Shown: positions 35,364 through 43,681 of the stretch, in pieces | Numbering within the stretch: the stretch's first letter is position 1 | Layout: every line of letters begins with the position of its first letter | IMG/VR virus record: IMGVR_UViG_3300025889_000227 | Location: 1-43,681 of that record | Length of the DNA stretch: 43,681 nucleotides | DNA from: a virus | Reading direction: 5' to 3' (one strand) | The notes under the pieces: generated by a model | Database searches by the model: none | What the model saw: only the letters and a program-made list of their open reading frames with translations | Told to the model about the DNA's origin: nothing | Made by a program: the position numbers and the translations under genes

Positions 35364-36546
35364 TCCGCAGGAACTGGCACAGGCGCAGTCGCGAGCGAAC
35401 ATCGACGCCATCCTTGCGTCGCAGTTCGTCAACTCGACGCCGACGTTCACGCCGTTTGGCAGCAACCAGTTCTTCGTGTCGCCGTCGGGCCAGTATTCGC
35501 AGGTTCAGGCGCCGTCGCAGCCGGAACTGGAGCGGATCGCTTCGGGCTACGCGCTCGGCAACACGGTTCTGAACCGCGCGCTGACTGGCGTCGACCAGAT
35601 CAGGCCGCTGGATTTCTCGTCGGCTCCGGGCGCGGTCACGTCGCTTGACCTGTCGGGGCTGCCGTCCGTCATGACGGCGCAGCAGTTCGCGCCGGAACGT
35701 CGCCGCATCGAGGATGCCATCTACGGCCGGCAGGCGGAGATGCTGCGCGACCAGTTCAACCGAGATGACGAGCGGCTGAACACGCGACTGGTGAACCAAG
35801 GTCTGCGGCTCGGCTCGGAAGCCTACGCGGATGCACAGCGGCAGTTCGGCGAGCGGCAGAACCAGGCGTATGCGGACGCGCGCACGCGGGCGATCCAGCT
35901 TGGCGGCGACGAACTGGCGCGTGCGTTCGGCATGTCGCTACAGGGGCGCCAGCAGGTCGGCAACGAGGTGACGTCGCAGGCTGAGTTTGCCAACCGTGCG
36001 CGGGCAGCTGCCATTCAGGAGGCGCTTCTGGGCAGGCAGGTGCCGTTGCAGGAGCTTTCTGCCTACGCGCGCTTCGCGCCGGGCCTCGGGATGCAGCAGT
36101 TTCCCGGCACGCCGAACTATCAGGTTGCGCCGGCTGACATCACCGGGGCGACCAACAACCAGTTCAACGCGCAGATGAACGCCTTCAACCAGCAACAGGC
36201 GAGCCGCAACGCCACCACGGGCGCGCTTGCCGGAACGGCCGGTTCGATTGCCGCTGCGGCAATTCCGTTCATCTTCTCCGACCGCGACATGAAGCAGGAC
36301 ATCGAGGTCGTCGACGCCGATGCCGTGCTGGACATGGTGCGGATGATGCCGACCAGCGAGTGGTCGTACAAGCCTGAGGCGCAGGCGATGGGCCAGCCCG
36401 GCGGCCGTCACATCGGCCCGATGGCGCAGGACTTCCAGCGCATCACCGGAAAGGGCGACGGCAAGTCGATCCCGACCGTGGATGCGTTCGGCATGCTGCT
36501 GACGGCGACCAAGGCGCTTGCCGACAAGGTGGAGGCGATGTCCTGA
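35326..36546 (+). CDS. Virion protein with C-terminal S74 chaperone domain
   Basis: A 406-residue protein. GGAGGAG stands 8 nt before ATG 35326. After a disordered start come helical repeats (YGRQAEMLRDQFNRDDERLN, AYADAQRQFGERQNQAYADA). An Ala-rich hydrophobic stretch (298-316) follows, then FSDRDMKQDIEVVDADAVLD with S318, D319 and K323, the S74 self-cleavage site. HIGPMAQDFQRITG and TVDAFGMLLTATKALADKVE complete the chaperone. The long helices suit an internal or tail-tip protein more than a spike. This is the second S74 protein of the phage. Confidence 0.82.
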   Translation: MGKGSGSAPSAPDPQELAQAQSRANIDAILASQFVNSTPTFTPFGSNQFFVSPSGQYSQVQAPSQPELERIASGYALGNTVLNRALTGVDQIRPLDFSSAPGAVTSLDLSGLPSVMTAQQFAPERRRIEDAIYGRQAEMLRDQFNRDDERLNTRLVNQGLRLGSEAYADAQRQFGERQNQAYADARTRAIQLGGDELARAFGMSLQGRQQVGNEVTSQAEFANRARAAAIQEALLGRQVPLQELSAYARFAPGLGMQQFPGTPNYQVAPADITGATNNQFNAQMNAFNQQQASRNATTGALAGTAGSIAAAAIPFIFSDRDMKQDIEVVDADAVLDMVRMMPTSEWSYKPEAQAMGQPGGRHIGPMAQDFQRITGKGDGKSIPTVDAFGMLLTATKALADKVEAMS

Positions 36547-37781
36547 TGGCCCAGCCCCCGATGTTCTACCAGCGCAGCCCGGACTACGAGTCCAACATGC
36601 GGATGGCCGAGGCGCTGATGGCGCAGGGCGGATCGACCGCGCCCGTGGCGTCGCCGCTGGCGGCGTTGGCGCGCGTGGTTCAGGGCGGCGTTGGCGGCTT
36701 CATGCGCGACCGGGAGCAGCGGCGCGACCGTGACCGCCAGAAGGAGTACAGCACCGCACTGGCGCAGGCGCTACAGGCCGGCGAGCCGTGGCGGAACCCG
36801 GACACGTCGGCCATGCCATCCATGAACGCGATGGAGCGTGACGACACGATGGGCGGCGGCGGCGGGCGTCGGTATCTGGAGCCGGGCGAAGTCGCGGAAG
36901 GCACGGGCGGCCAGAGGGCGATGATCGCGGCCCTGATGGGCAACGACATGACCGCGCCGCTCGGTACGCAGATGCAGTTCCAGGCGCTTCAGAGCCAGCA
37001 GGAGCAGGAGAGGGCGCTGGCGCTGGAGCGGGCGAAGCAGGCCGGCAAGGCGCCCGCGACGGAATCCTTCTATGACCAGCGGGGCAGAAAATACAAGGCC
37101 ACCTGGAACCCGCTCACGCAGTCGTGGGATCCTGTCGGCGGCTCGGAGGCCCCGGCGCCCCGGAACGTGCAGACCGTCGAGCTCGGCGATGGCGTGTACG
37201 TGCTGAACCCGGATGGCTCGCGGGGCGTGAAGCTCGGAGACTCACCGAGCAGTTCCAGAGGGGTCAGCGCCGCGCAGCAGGCGGCGAACATCGAGATCCG
37301 GGCGGCGCGGGAGCGGCTTCGCAACCTCGCGTCGACGCTCGATCCGGGAGCCGTTCCGCGCGACGAGATCCGTGACCGATCCCAGAAGGCGACGAACACG
37401 GGCCGGCAGAACACGCAGTATGATCCGTTCATCGAGCGCGACTACCGCATCGCCACCCAGCGGATGGTCGGCGACGATCCGGATTTCGAGGCGTTCCTGG
37501 GCATGCTCGACACTGGCCGTCCGGGGCAGGCTCCCGAGTCCGCGCAGACGGTTGAGGCGGCGCCGCAGCCGGAGACGCCCAACTGGTTCGAGCGGAACCT
37601 CGCCGGTCGCATGCGCGGCCCGTCGCCGGAGGCGCTGGAGCGGATGCGTGCCGGCGCTACGCCGGTGGCGCAGGACGGCACGCTCGACGTCGGCAGCCTG
37701 GAGGTCAACCGCCTCTACATGCGGCCTTCCGATGGCAGGATGTACCGCTGGGACGGCGAGAACTTCGTCGAGGCTGAGTAA
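36546..37781 (+). CDS. Internal virion or ejection-type protein
   Basis: A 411-residue protein overlapping the previous stop (TGATG). Rich in Ala, Gln, Arg and Pro, largely helical and partly disordered (FMRDREQRRDRDRQKEYSTA, QSQQEQERALALERAKQAGK). A beta-like piece near 165-225 (YKATWNPLTQSWDP, TVELGDGVYVLNPDGSRGVK) and a C-terminal SLEVNRLYMRPSDGRMYRWD follow, a pattern of small membrane-crossing or internal head proteins. It lies between the S74 protein and the giant polyvalent protein and probably enters the cell with DNA. Confidence 0.7.
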   Translation: MAQPPMFYQRSPDYESNMRMAEALMAQGGSTAPVASPLAALARVVQGGVGGFMRDREQRRDRDRQKEYSTALAQALQAGEPWRNPDTSAMPSMNAMERDDTMGGGGGRRYLEPGEVAEGTGGQRAMIAALMGNDMTAPLGTQMQFQALQSQQEQERALALERAKQAGKAPATESFYDQRGRKYKATWNPLTQSWDPVGGSEAPAPRNVQTVELGDGVYVLNPDGSRGVKLGDSPSSSRGVSAAQQAANIEIRAARERLRNLASTLDPGAVPRDEIRDRSQKATNTGRQNTQYDPFIERDYRIATQRMVGDDPDFEAFLGMLDTGRPGQAPESAQTVEAAPQPETPNWFERNLAGRMRGPSPEALERMRAGATPVAQDGTLDVGSLEVNRLYMRPSDGRMYRWDGENFVEAE

Positions 37782-40700
37782 ATGGCCGCCGCAGCGAAGA
37801 CCATCGCACCCGGCGAGTTCCTGACGCCGAAGGCTGCGCCACGGGCGCTCCGGCCGGCCGAGTTCATGGCGCCGGTGCGCTCTCAGGCGGCACCTGCCCC
37901 GGCACCACCTGCCCCGTTGCCGGATGCGGCGGCTCCGGCAACGGGGCAGGTGGATGATGACGGCATGGCGTCTACCATTGTCGGGACCGCGCAGGAGTTG
38001 TGGGGTCAAGGATTCGAGAAGCCGCTGGGCGACCTGCTGGCGGGCTATCGCGCCGGCGCCTCGCGCATGTACACGACCGGCGCCAACGCGGCGATGCTGG
38101 TGAACCGTGTCAGCCAGAAGCTGGCGGAACTGTCCGGCTATGAAGGACCGGCCGACGCGGGCGACAGCTACGCCGAGCAGGTCGAGGCATGGCTGCGGCA
38201 GGCGGCAAAGGACGTGGCACCAAAGCCAACGGACGTGTCTTCCGATCTGGGGGGCATGGTCTACCAGGGCCTCGGCGCCGCGCCGGTGGCGATAACCGAG
38301 TACCTGCTGGGTGGCCGTGCGGTCGGAACCGTCCCCGGCATGGCCGGTATCGAGGCGCTGGCGCGGGCACACGAGGGGCCGCAGGAAACCGCCAAGGGTG
38401 CCGTCATCGGCGGACTGCTCGGCGGTGCGCTGAAGGGCACGGCGCCGCTGGCGAGGCTGCCGCGGGCGCTGGGAATGGGCGCCGTCGGCGGCGCGCAAGC
38501 GGCGGCAGACGGTGGCGGTCCGAAGGAAATCGTGGCCGGCGCTGCCACCATGGCGGCGATGGGCGGCGCGTTGCCCGGCGGAAGGACATCGGCGCGGGTC
38601 GCCGCACAGGACTTCCTGAAATCGGTCAGCCCCGAGCCACGGCAGACGCGCCAGGAACCCTACTTCGCCGAGCCGCCGGCGGTGCTGCCGCCGCGTGTCG
38701 TGGAACCGGACAGGCCCCCGGCACCGCCTGCGGATACCGCACCTGCCGCTTCCGCGCCCGCAGGAAGCCCGCAGACGGCTTCGCCGGCTTCCCCGTTGGT
38801 CGATAGCGGCAAACCGCCCGAGGCGCCCCAGCGGGCACCTGTGAGTCAGGACGGGGCATCCGAGGTGGTGACGCCTCGCGGCCGGCGGGTCGGCGTTGCC
38901 TACGAACTGGTGGATGCCGACCGGCTGGTGACGAGCCACGATCTGGACTTCCGACCCACGCCGGGCTTCCCGACGGCATTGCAGCCGCGTGAGCGGACGC
39001 GGGCTGCCAGCCAGGAACAGGTCAACCGCATCGCGTCGAACCTGACGCCGGAACTGCTGGGCCGCTCGCCGTCCGCTTCCGAGGGTGCTCCCATCATCGG
39101 CCCGGATGGCGTCGTCGAGTCCGGCAACGGCCGCGTGCTGGCGCTGCGCAAGGTGTACCGGGACAGCCCGGAGACGGCGGCCCGATATCGGGACTGGCTG
39201 GCGTCGCAGGGCTACGACACGGCCGGCCTGAAGGCGCCCGTGCTGGTGCGCCGTCGCACGTCCGAACTGACGCCGCAGGACCGGGAGGCGTTCGTCCGGG
39301 AGGCGAACGAGCGGACCACGCTGGACATGGGCGCGTCGGAACTGGCGGCCAGCGATGCCCGCTCGATGCCCGACTGGCTTATCGACCTGTACCGGGGCGG
39401 CGACATCGCCAATGCCGGCAACAGGGAGTTCGTGCGCCGGTTCCTCGACAGCCTGCCGGAGAACGACCGCGCCCGGCTGGTCGGCGAGCGGGGCGAACTG
39501 AGCCAGGACGGCGTCCGCCGGCTGGAGAACGCGCTGTTCCATCGCGCCTACGAGGACGGCGGCTTGCTGGCGACGCTGCGGGAGAGCCGGGACAACAACA
39601 TCGCGGCGATCGGCAACGCCCTCACCGACGTGGCGGCTGATTGGGCGCGGATGCGGCAGCAGGCCCGGACCGGCAGCATGCCGGTGGACCTCGACCCTAC
39701 ACGCCATCTGCTCTATGCGGTGCGGCTGGTCCGGAAGGCGCGTTCGGAGAACCAGAAGGTCGGCGACCTCGCGCGCCAGGACGAGTTGTTCGGCTCGGCG
39801 CTGTCTCCGGAGGCGACGGGCTTCCTGAAGCTGATGTTCGCCGACGACGCGTTCCGCAAGCCGGTTTCAAGGCAGCGGATCGCCGAGGCGCTGCGCTTCT
39901 ATGCGGATCAGGCCGGCCGGGTGAAGGCAGGGCCTTCCCTGCTCGGCGACGCGCCGGCGACCTCGGTCCGAGACATCCTCGACCTGACGGCCCAGCGCCA
40001 GAAGGGTGGCCTGCTGCCGCCGATGGAAGATGCCGCCGACATGCGGGCGGCGCGCTCGCCCGGCACGACGGCGCCGAAGACGATGAGCGTCGACCAGATG
40101 AATGCCGACATGCGGGCGGCGGGACCGGGGAACAACTACGTCGGCATGCGGCGGGAGACGCCGGCGACAGGCTCGCGCGACATCGACACGCCGATCCGTC
40201 GCGAGGACATCCTGAAGCCGCTCGCCGATGCGCTGGGGCTGCCGTTCTACCAGGGCCGCATCAACAAGCGGTCCAAGATGCTCGGGTTCTTCCGCATCCG
40301 TGCCGAGGAAATCCGGCTGAAGAACGCGAACGATCTGGAAGTGGCGATCCACGAGGCCGCGCACCTGTTGGACAAGCGTTTCCCGGAAATCAAGAAGCAG
40401 TGGAACCCGGCGACCAAGGCGAACGAGCCGATCCGCAAGGAACTGGCAGGCGTCAGCTACGACAGCACCAAGCTGTATGAGGGCTTCGCCGAGTTCGTCC
40501 GCCTGTGGGCGACGCAGCCGGAGCAGGCCATCGCGCGGGCGCCGAAGTTCTCCGACTGGTGGGCGAACTTCATCCAGACCAACCCGTACCGGGAACCGCT
40601 TTTGCGCTTCCGTGACGGGGCGAACGCATGGTTCGAGCAGGATGCGCTGTTGCGCGCCCGGTCCAAGATCGGCCTGACGCAGACCATCGACCAGATCGAT

Positions 40701-43460
40701 TCCAGCCTGTGGTCCCGGTTCCGCCAGTCCATCCTCGACGACCTGCACGGCATCGAGCGAATGGAGCGGGAACTGACCGGCGGCATCGCTCCCGTCGGCG
40801 CCTACGAAACGGCACGGCTCACCCGCGCCAAGGCATCCTTCATCGAGGGTGCTCTGACCATCGGCGCGCCGGTGATCCGCCCGGACGGCTCTCACGGCTT
40901 CGAGGGCAAGGGACTGAAGCAGATCCTCGAACCCGTCGCCGACGACCTCGACCGCTTCTGGCTGTACGCCGTCGGCCGGTCCGCGAGGGAACTGCTGTCG
41001 CAGGGCCGGGAACGGCTGTTCACCAAGGCCGAGATCGACGCCATGACCGGCCTGGAGACGCCGGCCTTCAAGGAGGCGTTCGAGGGGTACCAGCGCTGGA
41101 ACCGGGCCGTCCTCGACTTCGCCGAGGCGAAGGGGATCATCGACCCCGAGGTGCGGACGCGGTGGAAGCGCACGCAATACCTGCCGTTCTACCGTGTCGG
41201 CGAGGCCGGCGCGTCGACCGGATCGAAGGGCGCGCAGGGCGATTGGCGAGGCATCAAGGAACTGCACGGCGGCACCGCCAACCTCGGCAGTCCGGGCGAG
41301 AACGTGATCCGCAACGCGGCGATGCTGCTCGACGTGGCGCTGACCAACGAGGCCCGACTGAAGGTCGCGCGGCTGGCGAAGGGTGAAGGCGGCGCCCGGT
41401 TCATGGCGGAGATTCCGAAGGAGGATCGCCGCGTCAGGGTGCTGACCGACAGCGTGAAGCAGGCTGCCGAAATCGCCTTCGGCCGGGCGCAGGCGAAGGA
41501 TGCGGAGGCGGCCCAGCGTCTCGGCAACGAGGGGCCGAACGACATTGCGGCGCGACAGAATGCGGAAGCAGAACTGTTCGGCGACGCACTGGATGAGGTG
41601 TTCAGCCGGCTGCCGGCGTTCCTTCAGGCCATCCAGCCCAATCAGGCGCCGGGCGGACGCAACGTCGTCGCCGTGCTCGACGGTGGCCGGCCACGCTACT
41701 TCGAGGTCGCCGACCCGCTGATGTTCCGCGCGCTCACATCACTGGACCGGCCGATGGCGCATGCCGTGGTCCGCTGGCTCGCGGTGCCGCGCCGGCTCGG
41801 ACAGGCGGGCATCACCCTGACGGCCGACTTCATGGCAGCGAACCTAGCGCGCGATACCGTGCTGGCGTCGATCCTGTCGCGCAACGGCTTCCGGCCGTTC
41901 GTCGACTCCGGGCGCGGCTTCACGTCCCGGCTGCTCACAGATCCCAGCTACAAGGAGTTCATCGCCAACGGCGGCGGGTTCTCGTCGCACCTGATGGACG
42001 AGCGGGCGTTCCGGCTGAACCTGGAGCGCTACTACGGCCGCAAGGGCATCGACTACCGCACCGTTCTCGATACCCCGGTGAAGCTGCTGGCGGGCGTCGA
42101 ACGGGTTGCCGATGCCTTCGAGATGTCGACCCGGCTGGGGGAGTACCGGCGAGCCGTGGAGCGAGGCCAGAACCCGCGCCATGCAGCCTACGAGGCCCGC
42201 GAGATCAGCACCGACTTCGCCATGCGCGGCGACAGCCAGGTCATGGGCTTCATGTACGACACGGTGCTGTTCCTGAAGGCCGCCGTGAACGGTCTGGACC
42301 GGCTCTATCGGGGCGTGACGCAGGATTCCAACCGCGCGACCGTCGCTGCCAAGGCCGGCCTTCTGGCGCTGATGTCGATGGGGCTCTACGGCATCAACCG
42401 CGGCAATCCACTGTACGAGCAGCTTGAGGATTGGGACCGCGACACGCACTGGCACCTGTTTGCACCGACGGCGCGGTATTTCGAGTTCGTGGCGAGGAAC
42501 GGCCGGGAGCCTGCGAATGGCGAGGAAGCGGAAGGGATGTTCGTCCATCTCCGCTACCCGAAGCTGTGGGAGATCGGCGCCGTCGCTTCCATCGCCGAGC
42601 GCACGCTACAGGGCATCCTCGACGGCGCGCCGGCAGAGCAGGTGCCGAAGATCATCGGCACCGTGGGCCGCACGCTGGGCTACGAGTACGTCCCGCAGGC
42701 GGTGGCGCCACTGTACGAAATCGCCATCAACCGCAACCGCTTCCTCGACCGGCCCATCGAGACGCAGAGCATGCAGCAGATCGAGCCGTGGGCACGGTCC
42801 TCACCCTACGGATCGACAACGCTCCGGCAGGCCGGCGAGGCCGTCAGGAACGTGCCGGGGCTGAACCAGATCAGTCCGGCACAGGTCGAATCCCTCCTGC
42901 GGGGCTACTTCGGCACCTGGGCGATGTATGGCCTGAGCCTTGCGGATGCCGTGACGTCCGACGCCAAGCCCGACCTCCGGCTTGACCAGTATCCCGTGCT
43001 GCGCCGGTTCTACAGTGCCGACCCGGCGAGGACGACGAGGTTCACGACCGAACTGTACGACATGCTGGCCGAGGCGACGCAGGCGCGGCGCACCATCACC
43101 TACCTTGACCGCACATTCCGCCCGGAGATGGCGACGGAACGGGAAGGTCGGAAGGCCAACCTTGCCTATGGCCAACTCGCCCGAGCCGAGCAGGAGATGC
43201 AGGCGATGGCGGCCGAAATCCGGCAGATATACCAGGCGCGCACGCTGGCCGAGGTTCAGGCCCTCGCACGGCAGCGTCGCATCAGCAGGGGCGCAATCAG
43301 TAACACCGGCAACCTCTCGCGAGCCGGCAACTGGAACGATATCGGGCGCCTGAAGCGAGCGCTCATCGACGACATCGTTAGGGAGCGTAACCGGTATGCC
43401 CGCGACGTGGTGGAAGACGTCCGGCCACCGCCAACGCGAGCAGCCACACCGCTGCGATAA
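37782..43460 (+). CDS. Giant polyvalent virion protein: DdrB/ParB-like, HEAAH protease motif, LPD38-like
   Basis: A 1892-residue protein; ATG 37782 directly follows a TAA. Residues 1-110 are Ala/Pro-rich, then helical. About 362-715 is a DdrB/ParB-superfamily-like region (AYELVDADRLVTSHDLDFRP, SGNGRVLALRKVYRDSPETA). An HEAAH zinc-protease motif occupies 857-861 (VAIHEAAHLLDKRF), with a Glu candidate at 904 (EGFAEFVRLW). Further helices include GGIAPVGAYETARLTRAKAS. About 1320-1530 resembles LPD38 (ADFMAANLARDTVLASILSR, VLFLKAAVNGLDRLYRGV). Such multi-domain proteins are packaged in the head and injected with DNA to disarm or remodel the host. One reading frame, no frameshift seen. Confidence 0.88.
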   Translation: MAAAAKTIAPGEFLTPKAAPRALRPAEFMAPVRSQAAPAPAPPAPLPDAAAPATGQVDDDGMASTIVGTAQELWGQGFEKPLGDLLAGYRAGASRMYTTGANAAMLVNRVSQKLAELSGYEGPADAGDSYAEQVEAWLRQAAKDVAPKPTDVSSDLGGMVYQGLGAAPVAITEYLLGGRAVGTVPGMAGIEALARAHEGPQETAKGAVIGGLLGGALKGTAPLARLPRALGMGAVGGAQAAADGGGPKEIVAGAATMAAMGGALPGGRTSARVAAQDFLKSVSPEPRQTRQEPYFAEPPAVLPPRVVEPDRPPAPPADTAPAASAPAGSPQTASPASPLVDSGKPPEAPQRAPVSQDGASEVVTPRGRRVGVAYELVDADRLVTSHDLDFRPTPGFPTALQPRERTRAASQEQVNRIASNLTPELLGRSPSASEGAPIIGPDGVVESGNGRVLALRKVYRDSPETAARYRDWLASQGYDTAGLKAPVLVRRRTSELTPQDREAFVREANERTTLDMGASELAASDARSMPDWLIDLYRGGDIANAGNREFVRRFLDSLPENDRARLVGERGELSQDGVRRLENALFHRAYEDGGLLATLRESRDNNIAAIGNALTDVAADWARMRQQARTGSMPVDLDPTRHLLYAVRLVRKARSENQKVGDLARQDELFGSALSPEATGFLKLMFADDAFRKPVSRQRIAEALRFYADQAGRVKAGPSLLGDAPATSVRDILDLTAQRQKGGLLPPMEDAADMRAARSPGTTAPKTMSVDQMNADMRAAGPGNNYVGMRRETPATGSRDIDTPIRREDILKPLADALGLPFYQGRINKRSKMLGFFRIRAEEIRLKNANDLEVAIHEAAHLLDKRFPEIKKQWNPATKANEPIRKELAGVSYDSTKLYEGFAEFVRLWATQPEQAIARAPKFSDWWANFIQTNPYREPLLRFRDGANAWFEQDALLRARSKIGLTQTIDQIDSSLWSRFRQSILDDLHGIERMERELTGGIAPVGAYETARLTRAKASFIEGALTIGAPVIRPDGSHGFEGKGLKQILEPVADDLDRFWLYAVGRSARELLSQGRERLFTKAEIDAMTGLETPAFKEAFEGYQRWNRAVLDFAEAKGIIDPEVRTRWKRTQYLPFYRVGEAGASTGSKGAQGDWRGIKELHGGTANLGSPGENVIRNAAMLLDVALTNEARLKVARLAKGEGGARFMAEIPKEDRRVRVLTDSVKQAAEIAFGRAQAKDAEAAQRLGNEGPNDIAARQNAEAELFGDALDEVFSRLPAFLQAIQPNQAPGGRNVVAVLDGGRPRYFEVADPLMFRALTSLDRPMAHAVVRWLAVPRRLGQAGITLTADFMAANLARDTVLASILSRNGFRPFVDSGRGFTSRLLTDPSYKEFIANGGGFSSHLMDERAFRLNLERYYGRKGIDYRTVLDTPVKLLAGVERVADAFEMSTRLGEYRRAVERGQNPRHAAYEAREISTDFAMRGDSQVMGFMYDTVLFLKAAVNGLDRLYRGVTQDSNRATVAAKAGLLALMSMGLYGINRGNPLYEQLEDWDRDTHWHLFAPTARYFEFVARNGREPANGEEAEGMFVHLRYPKLWEIGAVASIAERTLQGILDGAPAEQVPKIIGTVGRTLGYEYVPQAVAPLYEIAINRNRFLDRPIETQSMQQIEPWARSSPYGSTTLRQAGEAVRNVPGLNQISPAQVESLLRGYFGTWAMYGLSLADAVTSDAKPDLRLDQYPVLRRFYSADPARTTRFTTELYDMLAEATQARRTITYLDRTFRPEMATEREGRKANLAYGQLARAEQEMQAMAAEIRQIYQARTLAEVQALARQRRISRGAISNTGNLSRAGNWNDIGRLKRALIDDIVRERNRYARDVVEDVRPPPTRAATPLR

Positions 43461-43500
43461 GCCCGACAGCCAACACGGCGAAGAGAACGAGTCCGTCCAT
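43378..43500 (-). CDS. Possible antisense membrane micro-protein
   Basis: A 40-codon frame, MDGLVLFAVLAVGLIAAVWL, then LALAVAGRLPPRRGHTGYAP. The first 27 residues form one strong transmembrane helix followed by a basic tail, as in small lysis-associated or toxin proteins. It is antisense to the 3' end of the giant gene and lacks a good ribosome site, so it may be fortuitous. No lysis gene is otherwise visible. Confidence 0.22.
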   Translation of the reverse strand: MDGLVLFAVLAVGLIAAVWLLALAVAGRLPPRRGHTGYAP

Positions 43501-43556
43501 CCTTTGATGATGGGGCCCGCCCTCCGTCGCCACAAGGCAACGGAACGGAAACGCTG

Positions 43557-43585
43557 TTGCTTTCCGCCGTCACACGTCCTATAAG
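43557..43585 (+). promoter_or_regulatory. Predicted promoter for the tail-fibre gene
   Basis: TTGCTT (43557-43562), 17-nt spacer, TATAAG (43580-43585), with a start expected near 43592. GAAAGGGA provides a ribosome site about 7 nt before GTG 43604. It is the clearest sigma-70-like promoter inside the late region and gives the fibre gene its own control. Confidence 0.58.
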
Positions 43586-43603
43586 TTGTGAAAGGGAAAA
43601 GCT

Positions 43604-43681
43604 GTGCCTTATAACGGTAGTGGTACTTTCACCCGAACGTTCAACTGGGTGACGGACGCCGCGAACGGCATCCCGATCACC
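43604..43681 (+). CDS. Tail fibre/spike N-terminus, cut by the window edge
   Basis: GTG 43604 opens PYNGSGTFTRTFNWVTDAAN, then GIPIT, and runs to the last base (26 codons) with no stop. The motif MPYNGSGTF is a very common N-terminal phage tail-fibre or tailspike attachment sequence in podoviruses, where it binds the tail hub. The ribosome site AAAGGGA and its own promoter lie upstream. The rest, including receptor-binding parts, is outside the window. Confidence 0.75.
   Translation, partial: MPYNGSGTFTRTFNWVTDAANGIPIT

Noticed and set aside
37242-39707. 821-codon minus-strand frame opposite the ejection and giant genes
   Set aside because: His/Arg/Gln-rich antisense translation typical of GC-rich genes. 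The plus-strand proteins show recognisable motifs and the expected gene joins.
1-43681. tRNA genes, integrase and attachment site
   Set aside because: I looked for tRNA T-loop words and for tyrosine or serine recombinase motifs and found none. They may lie outside the window.

Overview
The window is phage DNA, most likely a temperate podovirus (short-tailed) or a prophage of that type. It holds a CI-like repressor with divergent early promoters, a recombination module, a replication gene, terminase, portal, scaffold and coat genes, and a very large virion protein. There is no tape-measure or sheath gene. The DNA is GC-rich, with GC-ending codons nearly throughout. The look of the genes (DUF3560, DUF5681, DUF6378, S24 repressor) suggests a high-GC proteobacterial host, probably an alphaproteobacterium; this is inference. 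No integrase, att site, tRNA or lysis gene was recognised, so those probably lie outside the window. Genes are cut at both edges: a leftward gene at 1-591 and a tail-fibre gene from 43604. Layout. (1) 1-4439, leftward early operon: small genes, YqaJ-like exonuclease, RAD52-like annealing protein and SSB, almost all joined by ATGA-type overlaps. (2) 4440-5331, switch region: an S24-type repressor flanked by two related operator-like sites and outward promoters, one of which appears to make a leaderless cro-like mRNA. (3) 5332-14968, rightward early operon: regulators, small membrane proteins, an ATP-grasp-like protein, RusA, three DNA methyltransferases, a DUF6378 protein, an O-like replication initiator carrying a candidate origin, and a second replication-type gene. 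(4) 15051-18242, leftward cluster of seven accessory genes. Unlike the rest, each has its own leader and is separated by hairpins, including one family with an invariant loop and covarying stems. (5) 18243-18579, divergent control region. (6) 18580-21055, rightward: ribbon-helix-helix regulator, DUF5681 (small-terminase-like) protein, zinc-ribbon protein and others. (7) 21184-43681, late morphogenesis operon: TerL, an S74 fibre protein, portal, scaffold, coat, decoration, a MptE/DUF115-like protein, connector and tail proteins, a second S74 protein, an ejection-type protein, a 1892-residue polyvalent protein (ParB/DdrB-like region, HEAAH metalloprotease motif, LPD38-like tail), then the tail fibre. 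A leftward HNH homing endonuclease interrupts this operon at 34148-34732 and has apparently displaced the 3' end of the gene beside it. How it works together: the repressor would silence both early promoters. On induction the leftward operon supplies annealing recombination and the rightward operon supplies replication, Holliday-junction resolution and DNA methylation. The late operon builds a short-tailed capsid and loads internal proteins that enter the host with the DNA. All functional calls come from recognising motifs by eye; no database search was run.
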